NCBI RefSeq assembly: GCF_000316665.1
Contig: NC_019678.1
Span: forward strand, 8,527,001-8,591,000
Length of the DNA stretch: 64,000 nt
Source of the DNA: Rivularia sp. PCC 7116
GTDB lineage: Bacteria > Cyanobacteriota > Cyanobacteriia > Cyanobacteriales > Nostocaceae
Direction of reading: 5' to 3'
The position numbers and the translations under genes are program-made. The notes under the pieces were generated by a model. That model was not told the DNA's origin and ran no database searches. It was given only the letters and a program-made list of their open reading frames with translations. Shown piece after piece: positions 9,148 to 17,998 of this stretch (within the stretch, counting starts at the first letter, position 1; each line of letters begins with the position of its first letter).

Positions 9148-9547
9148 TGATAGTCGCTCAAGGTATTAGTTTTACATATATTAACACAAATTGAATCTGG
9201 TTTGCTGTCTGTATTTAATTTATACTAGGCAGAAATGTGGTGTAAAGTCATTTAAAAAGCGGTTAATACTTGGCTACAGGTTTTTAGTTATTAGGCAACC
9301 GAATTAAAGTAATAGCAGTATTTGGCACTAAGGGAGAGGGCGAAAAGCCTTCATCAACAAATCAGAATATATTAAGAATAAATAATTGCATATTTACCAC
9401 GCAATTTGAGAATACTTGTTTTCTCTCCATAGGAAACGGTAAACTTCCAGATCAATCCGAGCAGCTTCTGAGATAAGAAATATATTAATACTCGAGATAT
9501 GTAGCTAAACGTTGCTGCGTGGAAGTGGTGTGAATTGGAGAGAATCA
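9148..9547. other. Divergent intergenic region upstream of alr
   Basis: Holds the divergent promoters of the HNH gene and alr. No distinct repeat or RNA was recognised. A GGAGAGA ribosome site (about 9537-9543) precedes the ATG at 9548. Confidence 0.45.
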
Positions 9548-10735
9548 ATGTTAAGTCACGAACAAAATAAAACTGTTAGCTCTATTGCTTCGGGGCATAC
9601 TTATGACTGGGTAACCCAGCGTGCTTGGGTTGAAATTAATTTAGCAGCATTGGCAAATAATATAGTTGAAATACGAAAGTTGCTACAGCCACAAACTAAG
9701 TTTATGGCTGTAGTAAAAGCAGATGCTTACGGACATGGAGCAGTAAGTGTTGCACGAACAGCCTTAAAATCGGGAGCTAATTGCTTGGGTGTAGCTACCG
9801 TGCCCGAAGGTATTCAATTACGTGAAGCTGGAATTAAAGTACCAATTCTAATTTTGGGTGCTACTAACACTCCGGAGCAAGTTAAAGCAATTGTTGAAAA
9901 TAAACTTGAGCCTACAATTTGTAGCGCTAAGCAAGCTTTAATATTTTCCGATGTTTTAGAAACTATCAATTTTGATTCTACTTTAACGGTACATCTCAAA
10001 TTAGATACTGGAATGTCTCGACTGGGGACTAATTGGCAAGATTGCGGCGAATTTGTTCAATTAGTGGCAAGCTTGCCTCATCTTAATATAGGAAGCGTTT
10101 ATTCTCATTTAGCAACCGCCGATAGTCCCGATAAAACTGTAATGGATCGGCAACATCGGCGTTTTGATAGCGCGATCGCTACGATCAAAAATATTGGCAT
10201 AGAAATACCTTGTTTACATCTAGCGAATTCCGCTGGTACTCTCAGTCATAATTCTTTACATTACGACATGGTACGGGTAGGGTTAGCAATTTATGGTTTT
10301 TATCCATCAGTTCATTTACAAGATACTGTTGATTTACAGCCGGTTTTGCAAGTTAAAGCACGAGTCACTCACGTCAAAACGATTGAAAAAGGTGCTGGTG
10401 TTAGTTACGGACATAAGTTTATTGCTTCTAAAAAGATGCGTATAGCTGTTGTAGGAATTGGCTATGCGGATGGAATACCCCGCAATCTTTCTAACAATAT
10501 GCAAGTTTTGATCGGAGGAGTAAAAGTACCTCAAATTGGTGCAATTACTATGGATCAGATAATGTTAGATGTCAGCAGCATTTCTGATGTACAGGAAAAT
10601 GAAATCGTCACAATTCTTGGCAATGAGGGTAACGAAAAAATTACTGCTGAGGATTGGGCGCATAAATTAAACACAATTTCTTGGGAAATCCTCTGTTCTT
10701 TTAAACATCGTTTGCCTCGGATTAATATCATGTGA
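9548..10735 (+). CDS. alr: Alanine racemase
   Basis: PLP enzyme interconverting L- and D-alanine for peptidoglycan. The PLP lysine is in FMAVVKADAYGHGA (Lys57 with the start used here) and the catalytic tyrosine in GVSYGHKFIA. The dimer/substrate blocks TGMSRLGT and GAITMDQIMLDV are present. The frame is open from a TTG at 9512, but ATG 9548 has a good ribosome site and gives 395 residues, close to the usual 370-390, so I chose it. It is a single gene followed by tRNA-Leu. Confidence 0.93.
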   Translation: MLSHEQNKTVSSIASGHTYDWVTQRAWVEINLAALANNIVEIRKLLQPQTKFMAVVKADAYGHGAVSVARTALKSGANCLGVATVPEGIQLREAGIKVPILILGATNTPEQVKAIVENKLEPTICSAKQALIFSDVLETINFDSTLTVHLKLDTGMSRLGTNWQDCGEFVQLVASLPHLNIGSVYSHLATADSPDKTVMDRQHRRFDSAIATIKNIGIEIPCLHLANSAGTLSHNSLHYDMVRVGLAIYGFYPSVHLQDTVDLQPVLQVKARVTHVKTIEKGAGVSYGHKFIASKKMRIAVVGIGYADGIPRNLSNNMQVLIGGVKVPQIGAITMDQIMLDVSSISDVQENEIVTILGNEGNEKITAEDWAHKLNTISWEILCSFKHRLPRINIM

Positions 10736-10950
10736 ATGGTTCTAAGCTGCTTTCCGACTATTTATTTGATTGGCAAATATTTTTTAGGCATTACTCAAAA
10801 TTTAGGTTTGCTTAGCCACTCGATAAAATCTAGCCAAAACTATCATTTAGACTTAACGCCGCCATTGGTAGTTTTGGTATTCATTTTCTATACCCAAGCC
10901 ACCATAATCAAGTCACCAACAGTTTATTAACACCGTTTCAAAAAGAGTTC

Positions 10951-10978
10951 TTGAAAAAAATGTTTTTCATGGTATAGT
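10951..10978 (+). promoter_or_regulatory. Sigma-70 type promoter of tRNA-Leu
   Basis: TTGAAA (10951-10956), a 16-base spacer and TATAGT (10973-10978) lie 12 bases before the tRNA. The predicted start site is within a few bases of the mature 5' end. Confidence 0.65.
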
Positions 10979-10990
10979 ATATAAGCTAAT

Positions 10991-11072
10991 GCGGATGTGG
11001 CGGAATTGGCAGACGCGCTAGATTTAGGTTCTAGTGCCTCCGGGCGTGAAGGTTCAAGTCCTTTCATCCGCA
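10991..11072 (+). tRNA. tRNA-Leu (anticodon UAG)
   Basis: The acceptor stem GCGGATG pairs with CATCCGC, with discriminator A at 11072. The T arm contains GGTTCAAGTCC and the D arm GGCGGAATTGGCAGACGC. The anticodon stem CTAGA/TCTAG encloses the loop TTTAGGT, giving UAG for CUN leucine codons. A long variable arm (TGCCTCCGGGCGT) fits a class II leucine tRNA. CCA is not encoded; the gene is followed by CATTTTTTAT, a plausible termination T run. Confidence 0.95.
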
Positions 11073-12777
11073 TTTTTTATTTATAAAATTTATTAGAGTG
11101 CGACTGAGATGGGCAACCATAAGAAGGTGCGATCGTACTTTTCTCATCATCAAGATTTATATAAATAGAAATAAACTTTTTGCTCGGTTAGTATATGGCT
11201 GTAGTGTCTCCGTGTCATAGCTACAGTTTAGAGTTGCTGCATTTAGATATTTGTGTGAATGTTACTTAGTTTAATACCTTCCTGACTTTTATAATTGCTT
11301 GCTAGATTAGGTTGAAATGAGTTGTATCCAAAGTGCTTCTCAGAGCTACTCAGCATTTTGTATTGCTTCCTTGCCCTTGGAAAAAACCTGTCCAAAATTG
11401 GTCCGACTTCGCTTTTTGGCGGCTTAAATAATCTTATTTTCACCCAAGATATTGGGTTAAGCCGCCAAAAAGCATCCGAGTTGACTTGTTTAACAAGTGG
11501 ATTTTGGATAAGTCTGACCAATTTTCGATAACTTTAATGAAGCCCAACAAGCACCTATAATTTTTCGGTAATTATTCGACATTACTAGAATTGCGTAAAG
11601 CTAAAGCTATAAGAATGCGATTTGATTGAAAAACCTATTTTTGCTGCCTTACGTAGCGCTAACAGGAACAATAATATTAGGGTAAAATCTACACTAAAAG
11701 AAAGCCTAACCTACATTTCTTGCAAAATCCAAATAGAATTTCCATATAATCGCGGGAGTATCTTGAGTCAAATAATTTGATTTTTGATTACCTGATATGC
11801 GAACTTTCTAACAGAAAATTAGAGTAGTCATTTTTAGCATGGATTTGAATGTCTGAATTAGACAAAAGCAAAAAATGTCGATAGAAAAGATTATTTTTTA
11901 ACCATAGTTTCAATAAATATTATTTTTCCTCGGAAGTTTAATATGCAGTAAATAAATATTCCCATAAATGGCATAACAGACTTTCACAACCTTTTCTTAC
12001 TTAAGATAGATGTATATTTATAACTAGCAAGTTAGGTATTTAGGCGATCGGATAAGCTTTATAAACACAGACACAAATCAACTAAAACTAATTCTCTTAA
12101 TTAAAATTTAATCTATCACTATTGGCGAATCTTCGTAATATTTTACCTGTCGATGTTCGTAATTAACTCTATAAATAAATTAAAGTAGGCAAACCAAACA
12201 ATATAAATTTTTATAATGTATAAAGTTAAACTTTATATTTACTGATAGCTCCTCTAATATAAAGGCTGTAATGCTTAGTGTTAAAGAACAATTTTAAATA
12301 GGTTTCAAAGTTTAAAAGAGAACATAATAGATATATTTTATACAAGTAGTCCTGCTAATTCAACAAGTCAGCTATTAGAATTACGACTATACACTCTCAT
12401 CAAATAGCTGTATTATACTTAGGTGGTAATACTTAAAATATATTTAAATATACGATTTAGAGCTACAATTTTTGTTTAATAATTAGGTTCATGAAAGGAA
12501 AATACTTAGTACCTTTAAGTAGTCTTCATACTTTTTTTACTTGTTATCAAAGAATCTCTGTTAGTCTCAGTACAAGTAAGCTGTATTGCTATAAGTCAAA
12601 TATAGAAAACAATTAAACTATCAATAAGCTTTTATCTGCCAAGCTAATGCTAGATATCTAAACAAAATGTATGGTTTTATTTATCACTAATAGATATAAA
12701 TAGTTTTTTTGGGATAACGAGAAAAATCTGTAACAGCTTGACTGAATTAAATCGAATGTAATAGTGGTAACAGCAAG
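11073..12777. other. Long AT-rich gene-free region before the chemosensory cluster
   Basis: About 1.7 kb without a credible gene. Short overlapping ORFs at 11243-11531 on both strands are explained by the inverted-repeat element at 11394-11525. The rest (11600-12777) is strongly AT-rich and probably contains the promoter and a long leader of the downstream chemosensory operon. No RNA family was recognised. Confidence 0.5.
11394..11525. repeat. Nested inverted-repeat element (three-way-junction fold)
   Basis: Outer arms AAAATTGGTCCGACTT (11394-11409) and AAGTCTGACCAATTTT (11510-11525) match in 15 of 16 positions. They enclose a perfect 17-bp inverted repeat (GCTTTTTGGCGGCTTAA, 11411-11427, with 11457-11473). 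Inside that lies CCCAA/TTGGG (11443-11447 with 11452-11456), and next to it a 7-bp dyad ACTTGTT-T-AACAAGT (11484-11498). As RNA this would fold as an outer stem enclosing two hairpins. It may be a MITE or a structured RNA. Confidence 0.65.
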
Positions 12778-13860
12778 ATGAGTACAACACCAATAGATAG
12801 TTACAAATTATTTCAGAAACTTCATCCGCTATCTTTATTAGCACAAATTAGCAGTCGTCGTGCTACAGGTTGCTTAAGAGTATTTACTAAGTTTAATTCT
12901 TGGTCTATCTACATGGAAGAAGGTAAACTTATCTATGCTTCTTGTTCGGAAAGCTTATTTGAACGGCTTGATACTTATTTGCGACGATTGAACCAGCAAA
13001 TCCCAACTCTCAATAGTTCTGCGCGGGTGCAAATGCGGATGATTTTTGAGAAAAAAAATGAGGATGAACCAATTTCTCAAGCGGATTATCAAGCAATTTG
13101 CTGGTTAGTTGATGGGGACTATATTACTTATCCTCAAGCAGAAACTTTAATAAATGAATTAGCAAAAGAAGTTTTGCAATCCTTCCTTAAAATAAAAGAA
13201 GGGAGTTACGAATTCAGAAGCGAACATGCTCTGTCAAATCTACCTTCATTTTGTTATTTAGATTTACGTTCCTTAATAGAAAGTGTTCAAAAAAAGTTAA
13301 GGAATCGTCGAGTTAATCAACAACAAGATACGTCGCCAACAGTTCCACCTGTCGTTGATAATGCGACGGAACTACCTAGAAAAGTTAAACCATTGCCGGA
13401 GGTTGAAAAACAATTACCCAAACAAATAGATTTATCAACCGTTAGCAATAGTCAAGATAACAACAATACAAATATTTCAAAAAACACAAAAGAACGATTA
13501 TATACAGTTGCCTGTATTGATGATAGTTTAACTATCTTGAAATCTATTCAACGTTTTTTAGATGAAGATAATTTCTCTGTTGTTATGATTAACGATCCTG
13601 TAAAAGCCTTGATGCAGATACTTCGTAGTAAACCAGACTTAATTTTATTGGATGTAGAAATGCCAAATTTGGATGGCTACGAGCTGTGTTCTTTATTACG
13701 AAGACATTCGGCTTTTAAAGATATTCCTATTGTTATGGTAACTGGGAGGACTGGGTTTATAGATCGAGCTAAAGCAAAGATGGTGCGGGCTTCTGGTTAC
13801 TTGACTAAACCTTTTACACAATCAGAGTTGTTAAAAGTAGTCTTCAAACATATTAGTTAA
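12778..13860 (+). CDS. pilG: PATAN-domain response regulator (PilG-like)
   Basis: 360 residues. Residues 1-180 form a PATAN/DUF4388-type domain (LLAQISSRRATGCLRV...WSIYMEEGKLIYA), a Gln/Pro/Asn-rich linker covers about 180-240, and a receiver domain covers 241-360. Receiver residues are Asp248/Asp249, phospho-acceptor Asp292 (LLDVEMPN) and Lys344 (LTKPF). The family includes PatA and the PilG/TaxP1-type regulators of cyanobacteria. It is first in a cluster of CheY, CheW, MCP and CheA genes, so it is probably one output of the CheA kinase acting on type IV pili. PATAN regulators are known to bind pilus-motor partners in Synechocystis; that is family knowledge, not shown here. The symbol is by gene order. 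Confidence 0.85.
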   Translation: MSTTPIDSYKLFQKLHPLSLLAQISSRRATGCLRVFTKFNSWSIYMEEGKLIYASCSESLFERLDTYLRRLNQQIPTLNSSARVQMRMIFEKKNEDEPISQADYQAICWLVDGDYITYPQAETLINELAKEVLQSFLKIKEGSYEFRSEHALSNLPSFCYLDLRSLIESVQKKLRNRRVNQQQDTSPTVPPVVDNATELPRKVKPLPEVEKQLPKQIDLSTVSNSQDNNNTNISKNTKERLYTVACIDDSLTILKSIQRFLDEDNFSVVMINDPVKALMQILRSKPDLILLDVEMPNLDGYELCSLLRRHSAFKDIPIVMVTGRTGFIDRAKAKMVRASGYLTKPFTQSELLKVVFKHIS

Positions 13861-13929
13861 GATATCAATATTTACCGCGAATAATAGTAACCTAATTTAA
13901 TAGATGTTGATTAAACTATCTTAGGATAT

Positions 13930-14313
13930 ATGAAGATGAGTCTTACTTTACTCGGAACCATTTTAGTCGTAGAAGATTCTCCTAGTGAATTGGAATTGAT
14001 AAGTCATTTTTTAAATGAAAGCGGATATAAAGTAATAAAGGCTACAGGTGGAACTGAAGCATTAGAAAAATTAGAATCCGAAAAACCTGATGCAATTATT
14101 ACTGATGTAGTAATGCCGGGAATGAGTGGTTTTGAACTTTGTCGTTCTTTGAAAAAAAATCCAGATACTCAAAAAGTTCCTATAGTTATTTGTAGTTCAA
14201 AGAATCAAGAAATCGATCGTTTATGGGCAATGAGGCAGGGGGCTGATTACTATGTTACGAAGCCTTATACTCGTGAAGAACTTTTACGTGCCATTAAATC
14301 AGTAGCAATATGA
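13930..14313 (+). CDS. pilH: CheY-like response regulator (PilH-like)
   Basis: Single receiver domain of 127 residues. Acidic pair Glu15/Asp16 (VVEDSPSE), phospho-acceptor Asp59 (ITDVVMPG) and Lys111 (VTKPY) are all present, so it should be phosphorylatable. There is no output domain. It starts 69 bases after the PATAN regulator and its stop is 4 bases from the CheW start, so the genes are co-transcribed. In Pil-Chp systems the PilH protein opposes PilG or acts as a phosphate sink; this is inferred for this gene by order. An internal Met3 is an alternative start. Confidence 0.88.
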   Translation: MKMSLTLLGTILVVEDSPSELELISHFLNESGYKVIKATGGTEALEKLESEKPDAIITDVVMPGMSGFELCRSLKKNPDTQKVPIVICSSKNQEIDRLWAMRQGADYYVTKPYTREELLRAIKSVAI

Positions 14314-14317
14314 ATCC

Positions 14318-14821
14318 ATGAATAATTCAAGTATCACATTAGCCAATATACGGGATCGAGATCAAAATAACTTAGGAGATGGGTATCTTAAGTTTTTTGT
14401 CAATCCCCGGACTCCTGCTATTTTGTCAATGAAGCAGACACAAGAAGCGATGGTTGTGTCGGTAGAGTCGGTAACGGCTATGCCCAATATGCCTTTCGGT
14501 ATTTTGGGATTAATGAATTGGCGAAGTAGTATCGTTTGGGTAGTTGACTTACCTAAGATACTCAATTTACAATCCCCGCAGAATCGCCCCCGACAATACA
14601 GCGTAATAATTGTTCGGACTGAATCGATGGTTTTGGGTTTGGTAGTGCATGAGATTATTGGCACGCTGAGGTTTAACAGTGATGAAATTGGTTCTCCTGT
14701 TGGGCAGGTTGCATCTAGTTTAGTTCCTTATTTACGCGGATGTATTGTTCAGGAAAAAGAAATATTACTGGTATTAGATGCACATGCCATAGTGCATTCT
14801 TCTAATCTCCGCAGTGAGTAG
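14318..14821 (+). CDS. pilI: CheW-like coupling protein (PilI-like)
   Basis: 167-residue CheW-domain protein that would link MCP receptors to the CheA kinase at the cell membrane. Typical CheW strands are visible (LKFFVNPRTPAILSMKQ, FGILGLMNWRSSIVWVVDLPKIL, SVIIVRTESMVLGLVVHEI, EKEILLVLDAHAI). It is longer at the N-terminus than bare CheW, by about 20 residues. It lies 4 bases after the CheY gene and 62 bases before the MCP. Confidence 0.85.
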   Translation: MNNSSITLANIRDRDQNNLGDGYLKFFVNPRTPAILSMKQTQEAMVVSVESVTAMPNMPFGILGLMNWRSSIVWVVDLPKILNLQSPQNRPRQYSVIIVRTESMVLGLVVHEIIGTLRFNSDEIGSPVGQVASSLVPYLRGCIVQEKEILLVLDAHAIVHSSNLRSE

Positions 14822-14883
14822 GGTGTAATACAAATTTGATGGATTTTTAGTGTAATAATTTACCACTCCGGGGCAATTAATTT

Positions 14884-17625
14884 ATGCTTAATAAAACTGA
14901 TTCGGCTAAGAGTGGTGATGCTCAAGATAGGGCATCACTTATTTCATCTGCTAGTAAGACTGATAATGCAATACAACTATCCTCTACTCAAATGACTGTA
15001 GGAAATAGCGGCAATGTTTCCTCCAATGCTTTAATGGCTCGATTCAAAAGATTGAGCTTGAGTACCAAAACGACTATTGCCGCGATCGCAATGGTGACAG
15101 TTCCAGTTTTGGTAATTGGTATGGGTGCTTTGATTGCTGCAAGTCAATCTTTGCAAGGCAAGGTTTCTAAGGCACAAGAGGCTGATACAAAGGCTTTGGC
15201 GAATGGAATCAACCGTTTTATGTCTCAACGGTATCAAGATATTCAAGTAATAGCTATTAATTTGCCAACTATCAACAATCAAACTGCCCAGCAAAGAGCT
15301 GTATTAAATAATTACGTCAATACCTATAAGGAATATGACGGTATTGGAGTTTTTAATTTGAATGGGGATGCAATTGTTCAATCCCAAGGAAGTAGCTTTA
15401 GCTCACAAGGTGATTTAAATTATTTTCAGAATGCTATAAAAAATCGCAAAGCTTTTATCAGTCAACCGATTCCTACGTCTAACAATAACTTTAATATTTA
15501 CATTGCGGCTCCAATCCAGAATTCTTCAAGCGAGCAAGTTACTTCAGTGGTTGTAGCCCAGATGCCTATTAAAGCTTTGAGTAGTGTTGCTCAGAACTAC
15601 GCTAATGCTGGTGAAACATATTATGTTGAAGACGCTGAAGATAAAATCTTTTTGAGTGCGAAGCAGGAAGCAATTGGAAAATCATTTAAAGATGCCAAGT
15701 TGCCCAGCTACGCACCATCACCGCAACAAATTCAAATACAAGGCTTTCAAGATTTAGGTTGGGATGTGGTTTTAGCAGCTAATGGTGCAACTGCCTTTGC
15801 ACCGCGAACAAATTTGCTGTTGACTATTGCTGTAGGAACAATATTAACAGCGATAGCTGTGGCATTTATCGCTGCTTGGTTGGCGAAACGCGCTACACAG
15901 CCAATTCTAGATGCTACACGAGCGGTTGCAAAATTGGGTAAAGGTCAATTTGATACCCGCTTGAATGTAGAAACTGAAGATGAAATGGGGCTTTTAAATG
16001 CCAACATCAATCAAATGGCATCCCAACTACAACTTTTGGTGAAAGAACAAGAAGCTGAAGCTGAAAGAGAAAAGCTAAAAGCAGATATTACCCTACGTAT
16101 CCGTAGAAGCCTCAAATTAGAGGATATTTACAAAACGGCAGTTCGAGAAATTCGTCAAGCGCTAAAAACCGATAGAGTTGTGATTTACGAATTTAATCCC
16201 GAAACTTGGGATGGAACTGTAGTTTCGGAATCAGTAAGCGCCGGATTCCCTAAAATGAAAGGAGCTTACATCGAAGATCCTTGTTTCCGCGAGCGTCAAG
16301 TACAAATGTACAAAAATGGTCGCGTGCGGGCAATTGCGAATATTTACGATGATGCTGGTTTAAAGAAAGCCGACTGCTACGTCAAAACGTTGGAACAGTT
16401 TGCAGTCAAAGCTAATTTAGTCGCACCAATTTTGAGTCAAGATAATTTAATCGGTTTATTGATTGCTCATAATTGTGAAGCTCCGCGAGAATGGCAGCAA
16501 CAGGAAATTGATCTGTTTAAGCAATTAGCAACTCAAATTGGTTTTGCTTTAGAACAAGCCAGATTGTTAGAGGAAGTTGAGAAAGCACGGCAATTAGCTC
16601 AAACTGATTCTGAAGACGAAAGAAATCAAAAAGAAGAACTGCAAATGCAGTTGATTGAGTTGCTTAGTGAAGTAGAAGGTGCGGCACAGGGCGATTTGAC
16701 GGTACGGGCTGACGTTACTGCTGGAGATATCGGTACGGTTGCCGACTTTTTCAACTCAATTGTGGAAAGTTTGCGCGACATCGTGACTCAAGTTCAAACC
16801 TCAGCAACAAAAGTGAACCAAGCTATTGGTGATAACTCTGGTGCAATTAGCGAGTTAGCCGAAGCAGCGCTTTCTCAGGCAGCCGAAATTACTAGTACTT
16901 TGGATGCTGTCGATGAAATGACTCAATCAATGCAGGCAGTCGCCCAAAATGCTCAAGAAGCTGCCACAATTGCTAATACTGCTAGAAGTACCGCAGCTAA
17001 TTCTGGACAAGCGATGGAATTAACGGTACAGAACATCTTGGGTTTGCGAGAAACTGTAGGTGAAACTGCGAAAAAAGTTAAACGTTTGGGTGAATCCACG
17101 CAACAAATTTCTCGCGTAGTAGCATTGATTAACCAAATTTCGATGCAAACCAACTTATTAGCAATTAATGCTGGAATTGAAGCAGCGAGAGCCGGTGAAG
17201 AAGGGCAAGGCTTCGCCGTAGTAGCTGAAGAAGTCGGTGAATTAGCAGCAAGAAGCGCTGCGGCTACTAACGAAATTGAACAAATTGTAGAAAATATCCA
17301 GCGAGAAACAACTGATGTTGTACAAGCAATGGAAGTAGGAGTATCGCAGGTAGTGGAAGGGACGCACATTGTGGAAGATGCTAAGCTGTCATTAAGTCAA
17401 ATTCTAGAGGTTTCACGCCAAATAGATGACTTGGTACAGTCGATTTCTACAACAACAAATCGCGGTGTTGAGACATCTCATCAGGTTAGCGTTTTGATGA
17501 AAGAAATTGCTGCTGTTTCACAGCGTACTAGTACTTCTTCTCGTCAAGTTTCCGAATCGTTGCAACAAACCGTTGCAATTTCCCAACAATTACAAGATAG
17601 TGTCGGTACATTTAAGGTCAGTTAA
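14884..17625 (+). CDS. pilJ: Methyl-accepting chemotaxis protein with GAF domain (PilJ-like)
   Basis: 913-residue membrane receptor. Residues 1-60 are cytoplasmic and Ser/Thr-rich; TM1 is about 63-85; a Cache-like periplasmic sensor spans 86-308; TM2 is about 310-333; HAMP about 334-386; GAF about 412-562; and the MCP signalling hairpin 590-913 has its tip near 762-791 ([21 protein letters not shown]). The GAF has a DPCF motif (Cys467) and a second cysteine Cys498 followed by Tyr, at the position where bilin-binding GAFs have Cys-His. The protein should pass signals through CheW to the CheA encoded downstream. Whether it binds a chromophore is open; many PilJ GAFs are not known to. Confidence 0.9.
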   Translation: MLNKTDSAKSGDAQDRASLISSASKTDNAIQLSSTQMTVGNSGNVSSNALMARFKRLSLSTKTTIAAIAMVTVPVLVIGMGALIAASQSLQGKVSKAQEADTKALANGINRFMSQRYQDIQVIAINLPTINNQTAQQRAVLNNYVNTYKEYDGIGVFNLNGDAIVQSQGSSFSSQGDLNYFQNAIKNRKAFISQPIPTSNNNFNIYIAAPIQNSSSEQVTSVVVAQMPIKALSSVAQNYANAGETYYVEDAEDKIFLSAKQEAIGKSFKDAKLPSYAPSPQQIQIQGFQDLGWDVVLAANGATAFAPRTNLLLTIAVGTILTAIAVAFIAAWLAKRATQPILDATRAVAKLGKGQFDTRLNVETEDEMGLLNANINQMASQLQLLVKEQEAEAEREKLKADITLRIRRSLKLEDIYKTAVREIRQALKTDRVVIYEFNPETWDGTVVSESVSAGFPKMKGAYIEDPCFRERQVQMYKNGRVRAIANIYDDAGLKKADCYVKTLEQFAVKANLVAPILSQDNLIGLLIAHNCEAPREWQQQEIDLFKQLATQIGFALEQARLLEEVEKARQLAQTDSEDERNQKEELQMQLIELLSEVEGAAQGDLTVRADVTAGDIGTVADFFNSIVESLRDIVTQVQTSATKVNQAIGDNSGAISELAEAALSQAAEITSTLDAVDEMTQSMQAVAQNAQEAATIANTARSTAANSGQAMELTVQNILGLRETVGETAKKVKRLGESTQQISRVVALINQISMQTNLLAINAGIEAARAGEEGQGFAVVAEEVGELAARSAAATNEIEQIVENIQRETTDVVQAMEVGVSQVVEGTHIVEDAKLSLSQILEVSRQIDDLVQSISTTTNRGVETSHQVSVLMKEIAAVSQRTSTSSRQVSESLQQTVAISQQLQDSVGTFKVS

Positions 17626-17806
17626 GAGTAATTGGTTACTAGCTAAAAAGTTTGTGGTTATAAATAACTAAGAACTAAACCGACTTTAGATTTGGGATTT
17701 TGGATTTTGAAGAATATGCTCCTAACTAAATTTATTGGGATATGACAAACTTCCCAGATCGTAAAATCAGCAAGCACCCAAAATTATTCATGGGGATAAC
17801 TCAAAA

Positions 17807-17910
17807 TCCCGGACACTTGCCGTAATGTCGGGAAACTTCTTCGGGCTGGTGCTTTTCGGCTCCGGAAACCGACACTCCCTTTCCTTGACTCACCGCCCGA
17901 TGCAGTGTCC
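17807..17910 (+). ncRNA. Structured spacer between pilJ and the CheA gene
   Basis: The 373-base spacer is AT-rich except for a GC-rich block here. GGACACT (17811-17817) pairs with AGTGTCC (17904-17910). CGGGC-T-GGTG (17842-17851) pairs with CACCGCCCG (17891-17899) with one bulged T. TCGG (17856-17859) pairs with CCGA (17869-17872). An alternative hairpin TCCCGGACA/TGTCGGGA (17807-17815 with 17826-17833) would compete for the GGACA arm. No known RNA class was recognised. It could be an attenuator, a processing site or a repeat. Confidence 0.4.
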
Positions 17911-17998
17911 TCGAAATCGCAAATCCAAAATTCGAGAGTGACTAAGGACTGATAACTAATAACTAATTACTGATGACTAATGGCTAGGGACAAATAAT

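Noticed and set aside
9512-9547. TTG start of alanine racemase
   Set aside because: ATG 9548 has a good ribosome site and gives the usual family length.
10736-10930. 64-codon ORF after alr
   Set aside because: No ribosome site, no conserved features; it starts directly at the alr stop and looks like open spacer.
11243-11531. Small proteins on both strands at 11.2-11.5 kb
   Set aside because: The frames coincide with the inverted-repeat element and show no recognisable protein features.
17807-17910. c-di-GMP, cobalamin or hammerhead-type RNA between pilJ and the CheA gene
   Set aside because: None of the conserved cores of these classes could be matched; left as an unclassified structure.
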